This document shows, piece after piece, positions 1-3,313 of a stretch of DNA of 6,637 nucleotides. Position 1 is the stretch's first letter; every line of letters begins with the position of its first letter. Under the pieces are notes generated by a model. It was given only the letters and a program-made list of their open reading frames with translations, made no database searches and was not told the DNA's origin. The stretch is from JBBRHH01 sp038222915 (GTDB taxonomy: Bacteria; Planctomycetota; Phycisphaerae; Tepidisphaerales; Tepidisphaeraceae): contig JBBRHH010000352.1 in assembly GCA_038222915.1 (NCBI GenBank), positions 1-6,637 of the forward strand, given 5' to 3'. A program made the position numbers and the translations under genes.

Positions 1-1691
1 ACCAAATCAAGCAACCCCACCACGACGGCCTTCAACCCCGTCTTGAGCCCCGAAGTCACCTTCCTGGCGATGTTACCGACATCCCCGCCATGGATCGCCT
101 CCAGCAACGCTTCCTTGGCAGAGACAATCAGATCCCCAAGCCGCTTGATCTCCCCAATGATGAACGTGATGGCGTCGTAGATCGCAACCGCCCAGCCGCC
201 GCCTGGGATCAGCTTTGCAAGCAGCCGCACCGTCGCCAGTGCAGCGGCCTTCGCTAGATCGATCAGCCAGCCTGATTTGACCTGCTCCCACAACTTCATG
301 CCCAGGTCATTCAACTCCGCCAAGCCCTCTCGCGCCTTGTCCTCCAGCCAGCCGATTACGCCCTTGGGCGAATCGATCGCCTCGCCAACTTCCGATATGA
401 CGAACCCCACGACGGCCGGTCCTTCTTTGCCCAGTCCGGCGCTGACGGCTCCCAATACCCCGTCCCAGCCCAGCCCCATCGCATCCAGCAGCACGCCACC
501 AATATCCTTCACCGCATCCCAGCCCTTTTCAGCGATCTTGGTGGCAATCGCCGCCACCTTCGACCCGCCCACTGCTTCGAGCAACTGCGCCATGAGATTC
601 GGACACGCTTGCTGGGGGTCCGTTCCGCAGAAGTCGGCGAAGCCCTGCTTTGCCCCGGCCTTGAAGCGATCAAAGATCTGATCGCCATTGGTGATCAGCG
701 CCTTAGCGATTTTGACGACATCGCCGCCAAGGTCTTTGAGCGTGTTTAAGAACGTCTCGGGATTGATCCCACCCAGCGCCACCTTGAACGCCGCCCAGGC
801 GGCCTTCTCCACGCCATCCAGCGCCCATTGCCCCACCTGCACCACGCCCTTGACGTACTGGCCGGCGGCGTTGGTGGCCCCGTCCTTGAATCCCTCCCAG
901 AACGCCTGTCCCTCCGTGGGCGCCTTGTCCAGCTTCGACTGCAGAAGCACTGCATAGTCGGTCTCCTGACGCACGGTCAGGCCGTATCCCTTGGCCCACT
1001 CCAGATGCCGTGCGTCCTTGGTCTTCCGATATTCCTCCTCCTCATTGCGTTCATTACGCAGGGCGATCACCGCCTGCTCGATGTGCCACTGCCGGCCCTT
1101 GGCAAGATCCTCGGGCGAATCCACCTTGCCGCTGGGATCGATGCGGTTGATGGGGTTGTTGCCCACATAGCGGAAGAGGTTGGCATCCCCGGCTGCGAAG
1201 CGGATGGGGTCTTCGCTGATGAACCGGCCAATCGCCGGGTCGTAATACCGCCCGTCGGTGCCGCCGCCCAGCAGGTAAAGCTGGGTCTCGGCGTCCAAGT
1301 AATACTGCTTCTGGCCGCCGGCGCTGAACGTGGTGGCGGGGTTGACCGGCAGGTTGGCCCAGGCGTCGACGTCCATCGCCGCCCAGACGTCCACCGAGAG
1401 ATTGGCCCACCCCTGCGCCGCTGAACTGGCCGCCAGCCCAAAGGCCATGTACTTGAACTGGTTCTGCACATGTCCCGCATCGTCCAGCAGGGCATTGGTG
1501 GACCACTGGGCGTCGAACTGGTGATAAGTCTCGCTGGAGTCATCCCCTTCGCTGAGCAGGTCGCCGTACTCATCATCCGAGGTGGTCGTATAGGTGGTCT
1601 CGATCGTGCCACTGCCGTCGGTCTCCTGCAACAGACGCTTAAAGTCGTAGAGGAAGCCGGTGGTTGCGCCGTCGGGCGTTGCCTTGGGCAT
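1..1691 (-). CDS. RHS-core protein with long helical C-terminal region; C-terminus off the left edge, N-terminal body missing
   Basis: The frame is open from ATG 1691 to the window edge (563 codons, no stop seen); I translated it by hand because no stop closes it here. Residues about 130-188 form the RHS repeat-associated core: YYLDAETQLYLLG, then GRYYDPAIGRFISEDPIRF (from residue 147) and a closing RYVGNNPINRIDPSG, with DPSG at 185-188. In known RHS proteins a toxic C-terminus is released just after this point. Residues 95-118 hold three 8-residue units beginning W-A (Trp95, Trp103, Trp111). Residues 189-563 are Ala/Gly/Val/Lys-rich and predicted mostly helical, with a Cys355/Cys363 pair and a hydrophobic stretch from IPGGGW (495) through YDAITFIIGEI (505). 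This helical part resembles, from memory, the C-terminal helical region of DUF4157/eCIS-associated proteins. Complete RHS proteins usually exceed 1000 residues with many YD repeats before the core; here an in-frame TAA lies 24 bases above the ATG and no Shine-Dalgarno precedes it. An orphan RHS tip or a broken gene is likely. Any immunity gene would lie beyond position 1. Confidence 0.85.
   Translation of the reverse strand, partial: MPKATPDGATTGFLYDFKRLLQETDGSGTIETTYTTTSDDEYGDLLSEGDDSSETYHQFDAQWSTNALLDDAGHVQNQFKYMAFGLAASSAAQGWANLSVDVWAAMDVDAWANLPVNPATTFSAGGQKQYYLDAETQLYLLGGGTDGRYYDPAIGRFISEDPIRFAAGDANLFRYVGNNPINRIDPSGKVDSPEDLAKGRQWHIEQAVIALRNERNEEEEYRKTKDARHLEWAKGYGLTVRQETDYAVLLQSKLDKAPTEGQAFWEGFKDGATNAAGQYVKGVVQVGQWALDGVEKAAWAAFKVALGGINPETFLNTLKDLGGDVVKIAKALITNGDQIFDRFKAGAKQGFADFCGTDPQQACPNLMAQLLEAVGGSKVAAIATKIAEKGWDAVKDIGGVLLDAMGLGWDGVLGAVSAGLGKEGPAVVGFVISEVGEAIDSPKGVIGWLEDKAREGLAELNDLGMKLWEQVKSGWLIDLAKAAALATVRLLAKLIPGGGWAVAIYDAITFIIGEIKRLGDLIVSAKEALLEAIHGGDVGNIARKVTSGLKTGLKAVVVGLLDL
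1338..1409 (-). repeat. Three tandem 8-residue WA-x-[LM] units inside the RHS gene
   Basis: Read on the minus strand, residues 95-118 are WANLSVDV, WAAMDVDA and WANLPVNP. These are three 24-base units with conserved Trp-Ala at positions 1-2, Leu/Met at 4 and Val at 6. They sit just before the RHS core. The regular Trp/Val spacing suggests a short amphipathic beta element between the YD-repeat region and the core. I know of similar Trp-rich stretches in planctomycete RHS proteins, but the role is inference. Confidence 0.7.
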
Positions 1692-1694
1692 AAC

Positions 1695-1715
1695 TAAAGG
1701 TGACGCGAACCTTTA
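1695..1715. repeat. 7-bp stem-loop just upstream of the RHS ATG
   Basis: TAAAGGT (1695-1701) pairs with ACCTTTA (1709-1715) across a 7-base loop. On the minus strand the hairpin includes the in-frame TAA at 1715-1713 and ends 4 bases before the ATG at 1691. It occupies the place where a ribosome binding site would be expected. There is no T-run to make it a clear terminator. It could hinder translation from this ATG, which fits an untranslated orphan fragment, or be incidental. Confidence 0.5.
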
Positions 1716-1761
1716 ACTGGAAAATAATCGCATTCTCCCGGACCTCCCCCGCCATGAAAGC

Positions 1762-1804
1762 CGAGGCCAACCCGGCCTCGCGCGGCGTGGTAGCTTCAGC
1801 TACC
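1762..1804. repeat. Two adjacent perfect stem-loops
   Basis: CGAGGCC (1762-1768) pairs with GGCCTCG (1774-1780) over a 5-base loop. GGTAGC (1789-1794) pairs with GCTACC (1799-1804) over TTCA. They are 8 bases apart, and no U-tract follows on either strand, so an intrinsic terminator is unlikely. A REP-like dispersed element or a small structured RNA is possible. I do not recognise an RNA family. Confidence 0.55.
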
Positions 1805-1928
1805 ATGTACCTCGCAACGCACAAAACGCCCCCGCAAGTCGCTCGTCACCACCACTCCAGCACCAACTCAGAAATTCACCCCCGGCCTCACCGCCCTCCC
1901 GCCCCAACCAAAACAACTTCCCCAAAAC

Positions 1929-2017
1929 CAAAGATTTCCATTTACCCCTTTACCCTGGCATAATAGGGCAATGTACGGCAAATAAACCTCGGCAGCCCAC
2001 GAGCAAGGAGGGACACC
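1929..2017 (+). promoter_or_regulatory. Candidate promoter-leader-RBS module, copy A
   Basis: The blocks in order are CAAAGATTTCCATT (1929-1942), TTTACC (1941-1946), CATAATAGG (1959-1967), AATGTACGG (1970-1978) and GCAAGGAGGG (2003-2012), followed by ATG at 2018. The same blocks recur at matching spacing in copy B (2364-2456). Two sigma-70-like readings are possible: TTTACC, 17 bases, TAGGGC; or TTCCAT, 17 bases, CATAAT. The AAGGAGG at 2005-2011 is a strong ribosome binding site 6 bases before ATG 2018. Constant spacing with diverged DNA between blocks points to a functional expression signal, but the exact -35 and -10 are inferred. Confidence 0.55.
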
Positions 2018-2074
2018 ATGCGGCCCCCGAAAATGGACGACGTCCATCATCCCCTTCTGATCGCTGATCGCTGA
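2018..2074 (+). CDS. Small ORF of 18 codons behind copy A
   Basis: ATG 2018 follows a near-ideal AAGGAGG with 6-base spacing and begins ATGCG, as in copy B. The product would be MRPPKMDDVHHPLLIADR, ending at a TGA inside the third unit of the heptamer repeat at 2058-2092. It has no recognisable domain. It could be a leader peptide, or the stub left after repeat DNA replaced the original gene. The translation signal is visible; the peptide's reality is uncertain. Confidence 0.3.
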   Translation: MRPPKMDDVHHPLLIADR

Positions 2075-2092
2075 TCGCTGATCGCTGATCGC
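2058..2092 (+). repeat. Perfect heptamer repeat TGATCGC x5
   Basis: Five exact head-to-tail copies of TGATCGC. Because 7 is not a multiple of 3, three successive units put TGA in all three plus frames, so the array closes any plus-strand reading. The minus strand has no stop in any frame and reads as repeated AISDQRS. Each unit contains GATC. Heptanucleotide short tandem repeats of this sort (STRRs) were described in filamentous cyanobacteria; linking this array to them is analogy only. Confidence 0.95.
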
Positions 2093-2106
2093 GCAAGCCG
2101 ATCCCC

Positions 2107-2175
2107 CGAGTACGCAACGGGTCAGCCCTCGCGTCAGGAAGCGTAAGGAAATGCGGCAGCATTGTCGCGTACTCG
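2107..2175. repeat. 9-bp inverted repeat CGAGTACGC / GCGTACTCG
   Basis: CGAGTACGC (2107-2115) and GCGTACTCG (2167-2175) are exact reverse complements 51 bases apart. The right arm overlaps the stem-loop at 2164-2179, so the two pairings would exclude each other in RNA. The arms could bound a small mobile or REP-like element, or form an alternative structure. No transposase or target duplication is visible. Confidence 0.45.
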
Positions 2176-2226
2176 CGACCGAAGCGCAGCGAAGTCCTGA
2201 AGCACTCCGGCCTCGCGCAGCGAGGC
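2150..2226. repeat. Cluster of three stem-loops
   Basis: AATGC (2150-2154) pairs with GCATT (2159-2163) over GGCA. GTCGCG (2164-2169) pairs with CGCGAC (2174-2179) over TACT, directly abutting the first. GCCTCGC (2210-2216) pairs with GCGAGGC (2220-2226) over GCA. Stems are perfect at 5, 6 and 7 bp. None is followed by a T-run. The cluster lies between the two leader modules. It could be a structured non-coding RNA or a REP-type element; no known family is recognised. Confidence 0.5.
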
Positions 2227-2363
2227 GACGCCCAAATCCAATGTCGCGGCGGGCCAATTTCAAAGGACGACGTAGATACTTCCAGAATCAACCTTCCCGC
2301 GCAACATCGCTTTCATGCAGGGTCCTTCAGTGTAAGCACCTTCCAAAAATTCTCCCACCATAT
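2227..2363. other. Spacer between the hairpin cluster and leader copy B
   Basis: I see no gene, repeat array or clear signal in this stretch. A plus-strand frame open from 2151 crosses it, but its upstream part has no start signal. Confidence 0.4.
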
Positions 2364-2453
2364 CAAAGATTTCCATTGACCTCACAACCCACCCATGATA
2401 GGTTAATGTACGGTAACAAAACCCGACCGACCCACACACGCAAGGAGGGAAAC
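2364..2453 (+). promoter_or_regulatory. Candidate promoter-leader-RBS module, copy B
   Basis: The blocks are CAAAGATTTCCATT (2364-2377), TTGACC (2376-2381), CATGATAGG (2394-2402), AATGTACGG (2405-2413) and GCAAGGAGGG (2440-2449), then ATG 2454. Relative to copy A the first four blocks are shifted by exactly 435 bases. TTGACC with a 17-base spacer to TAGGTT is a reasonable sigma-70-like promoter; TTCCAT, 17 bases, CATGAT is the alternative. The AAGGAGG at 2442-2448 is 5 bases before the ATG. This copy has the better -35 match. Confidence 0.55.
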
Positions 2454-2747
2454 ATGCGATCAATCGCCCAGCACTTTACGCAAGCGGCTAAAACCCCCTC
2501 TCCGCGCTTTCCTCAACGTCTCGGCCGTGAGTCCCCTCTTCTGCTACTCAAGTTTCCAGCCTCCAGTTTCAAGTCTCAATCACCCCCTCGCTTTTATGTC
2601 GGTACGGGGTTAAAAACGGTCGGTTCTATGTCGGTTCAGCGCCGTTTGAGGGACGTTTCAGGGCCGGTTTTATGTCGCTTTGGGGTCGGTTTTTTCGCGC
2701 CAAAAAACTTCGGCTCAACCACAAACATCCACCGCACCAACACTTGA
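2454..2747 (+). CDS. Doubtful 97-codon ORF behind copy B, mostly repeat DNA
   Basis: ATG 2454 has an excellent AAGGAGG five bases upstream, and the frame stays open to a TGA at 2745-2747. The predicted product starts MRSIAQHFTQAAKTPSPR and is basic and Ser/Pro-rich. I see no signal peptide, transmembrane helix or known domain. Residues 32-43 are encoded by a degenerate heptamer array (2547-2581) and residues 49-81 by an 11-base array (2598-2695), so much of the protein is translated repeat. Likely explanations are a short leader peptide, a decayed gene invaded by repeats, or a chance frame behind a real promoter. The signal upstream is better supported than the protein. Confidence 0.25.
   Translation: MRSIAQHFTQAAKTPSPRFPQRLGRESPLLLLKFPASSFKSQSPPRFYVGTGLKTVGSMSVQRRLRDVSGPVLCRFGVGFFAPKNFGSTTNIHRTNT
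2547..2581 (+). repeat. Degenerate heptamer array, consensus YTCMAGT x5
   Basis: The units are CTCAAGT, TTCCAGC, CTCCAGT, TTCAAGT and CTCAATC, giving 35 bases in strict 7-base register. This matches the unit number and length of the perfect array at 2058-2092, with a different unit sequence. It lies inside the doubtful ORF at 2454-2747. Confidence 0.7.
2598..2695 (+). repeat. 11-base tandem array I, consensus GTCGGTTNNNN, 9 units
   Basis: Starting at 2598 the units include GTCGGTACGGG, GTCGGTTCTAT, GTCGGTTCAGC, GCCGTTTGAGG, GACGTTTCAGG, GCCGGTTTTAT, GTCGCTTTGGG and GTCGGTTTTTT; the second unit (2609-2618) is 10 bases. The first seven positions are conserved and the last four vary. It is the same family as array II at 2906-3015, 210 bases downstream. 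The 11-base period is close to one helical turn. Confidence 0.85.
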
Positions 2748-2856
2748 ATTCCCCACCCAAGATGTCCGCATGCCCAAACACATTCATCCTGATGGAGCGA
2801 CAGCGACTGAAGGATCTAGCCGTGACCGCGCCACCCCTCCACCAACCCCGGATCTC
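2696..2856. other. Spacer between repeat arrays, no gene supported
   Basis: This is C-rich DNA with no conserved reading frame. AGGATCTAG at 2812-2820 matches the nine bases just before the dehydrogenase TTG start (3304-3312), but without a comparable coding frame after it. Frames crossing this stretch translate to low-complexity Pro/His/Ser sequence. Confidence 0.4.
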
Positions 2857-2898
2857 CTTCCGTCATTCCGCCTTCTGCACTCTGAAATCAGCATCCGC
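2857..2898 (+). repeat. Degenerate heptamer array, consensus CNTTCYG-like
   Basis: Successive 7-base units are CTTCCGT, CATTCCG, CCTTCTG, CACTCTG, AAATCAG and CATCCGC. The middle three are clear and the outer ones weak. It is a third heptamer family member with its own unit sequence, ending 8 bases before the 11-base array II. Confidence 0.5.
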
Positions 2899-2905
2899 CC
2901 CCCAC

Positions 2906-3015
2906 GTCGGTTGCTGGTCGGTTAGTGGTCGTTTGCTAGTCGGTCACAGGTCGGTTGATGGTCGATTGGTGGTCGGTTACAGGTCGGTTGGTGGTCGGTT
3001 AGTGGTCGGTTTAAA
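2906..3015 (+). repeat. 11-base tandem array II, consensus GTCGGTTNNNN, 10 units
   Basis: Ten uninterrupted 11-base units: GTCGGTTGCTG, GTCGGTTAGTG, GTCGTTTGCTA, GTCGGTCACAG, GTCGGTTGATG, GTCGATTGGTG, GTCGGTTACAG, GTCGGTTGGTG, GTCGGTTAGTG and GTCGGTTTAAA. The seven-base head is nearly invariant and the four-base tail varies, mostly purine/T with a final G. Units 2 and 9 are identical. The plus strand is unusually G/T-rich here against a C-rich background. A protein-binding array, a dispersed repeat expanded by slippage, or non-functional DNA all remain possible. Confidence 0.95.
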
Positions 3016-3154
3016 ACGACCCACCGCCACCCCCGCCTCATCCCAACCATCGTCCAAACAAGAACTTGTGAAAAACCGCCTCGACCAAACCGACACCCAA
3101 CCCGATTTTGCGCACTCGCGCGCAAAAAAATCACCCGCCAACGGCGCTTCCATC
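3016..3154. other. Spacer with one stem-loop, no gene supported
   Basis: TTTTGCGC (3106-3113) pairs perfectly with GCGCAAAA (3120-3127) over a 6-base loop, with three further A residues after it. On neither strand does a T-run follow the stem, so it is not a standard terminator. The rest is C-rich with no recognisable signal. Confidence 0.4.
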
Positions 3155-3186
3155 CCTTCGTGCCTGCGTGCCTCAACGCCTTCGCG
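3155..3186 (+). repeat. 8-base degenerate array, consensus CCTTCGTG x4
   Basis: The units are CCTTCGTG, CCTGCGTG, CCTCAACG and CCTTCGCG, in register. The minus strand reads as an Arg/His/Glu-rich low-complexity peptide of a kind often mis-annotated as hypothetical protein in planctomycete genomes. Confidence 0.65.
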
Positions 3187-3201
3187 CATCTTCTTCCCCT
3201 C

Positions 3202-3233
3202 CGTCGCTTCGTCGCTCAGCCGCTTCGTCGCTT
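3202..3233 (+). repeat. 8-base array, consensus CGTCGCTT x4
   Basis: The units are CGTCGCTT, CGTCGCTC, AGCCGCTT and CGTCGCTT. The 12-mer CGCTTCGTCGCT occurs exactly at 3205-3216 and 3221-3232. It is distinct in sequence from the 8-base array at 3155-3186, 15 bases upstream. It ends 68 bases before the dehydrogenase ribosome binding site. Confidence 0.75.
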
Positions 3234-3263
3234 TCGGCGCCCCCGCAACACCCCCTCGAATCG

Positions 3264-3280
3264 GCCGGTATCTGCCGGTA
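3264..3280 (+). repeat. Direct repeat GCCGGTA, two copies 10 bases apart
   Basis: GCCGGTA occurs at 3264-3270 and 3274-3280, one helical turn apart, about 20 bases before the ribosome binding site of the dehydrogenase gene. It could be a regulator site. A weak -10-like TAGCAT (3279-3284) overlaps the second copy, but no convincing -35 accompanies it, so I do not call a promoter. Confidence 0.3.
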
Positions 3281-3301
3281 GCATTCAGTCTCAACAACCT
3301 T

Positions 3302-3306
3302 GGAGG
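3302..3306 (+). promoter_or_regulatory. Ribosome binding site GGAGG that sets the TTG start
   Basis: GGAGG lies 7 bases before TTG 3314. This is the only strong Shine-Dalgarno near the beginning of the conserved part of the dehydrogenase gene. It decides the start in favour of TTG 3314 over the far-upstream ATG at 2672, which has no ribosome binding site of this quality. Confidence 0.8.
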
Positions 3307-3313
3307 ATCTAGA

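Larger units (their letters stand above)
1692..1928. other. Intergenic stretch upstream of the RHS fragment, no supported gene
   Basis: I see no conserved gene on either strand. The stretch carries three stem-loops (1695-1715, 1762-1780, 1789-1804). Its right part (about 1850-1928) is pyrimidine- and C-rich on the plus strand with no recognisable signal. On the minus strand a 61-codon open frame (1824 to 1639) includes VRVTFSYAQG close to the RHS junction, which may be a remnant of the lost upstream RHS sequence. Confidence 0.5.

Noticed and set aside
277..681. 134-codon plus-strand open frame
   Set aside because: It lies opposite the RHS coding frame and translates to low-complexity Ser/Pro/Thr sequence; the RHS frame has clear family motifs.
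828..1424. 198-codon plus-strand open frame over the RHS core
   Set aside because: It is a shadow of the RHS frame, covering the DNA that encodes GRYYDPAIGRFISEDPIRF on the minus strand; no ribosome binding site and no known domain.
1789..1804. tRNA or tRNA fragment
   Set aside because: Only isolated short stems are present; there is no cloverleaf, T-loop or acceptor pairing.
1868..2291. Two overlapping minus-strand open frames with ISDQRSAISDQ sequence
   Set aside because: The repetitive part is the translated heptamer array, which has no stops on the minus strand in any frame; no ribosome binding site or conserved domain.
2812..2824. Second start site, AGGATCTAG followed by GTG, resembling the dehydrogenase start
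   Set aside because: The nine-base match to 3304-3312 could be chance, and the following frame shows no signal peptide or conserved protein.
2598..3015. CRISPR array
   Set aside because: The units are 11 bases with no spacers of CRISPR length between conserved repeats, and no cas gene is present.
3106..3130. Intrinsic terminator
   Set aside because: The TTTTGCGC/GCGCAAAA stem is perfect, but no T-run follows it on either strand and no gene ends just upstream.
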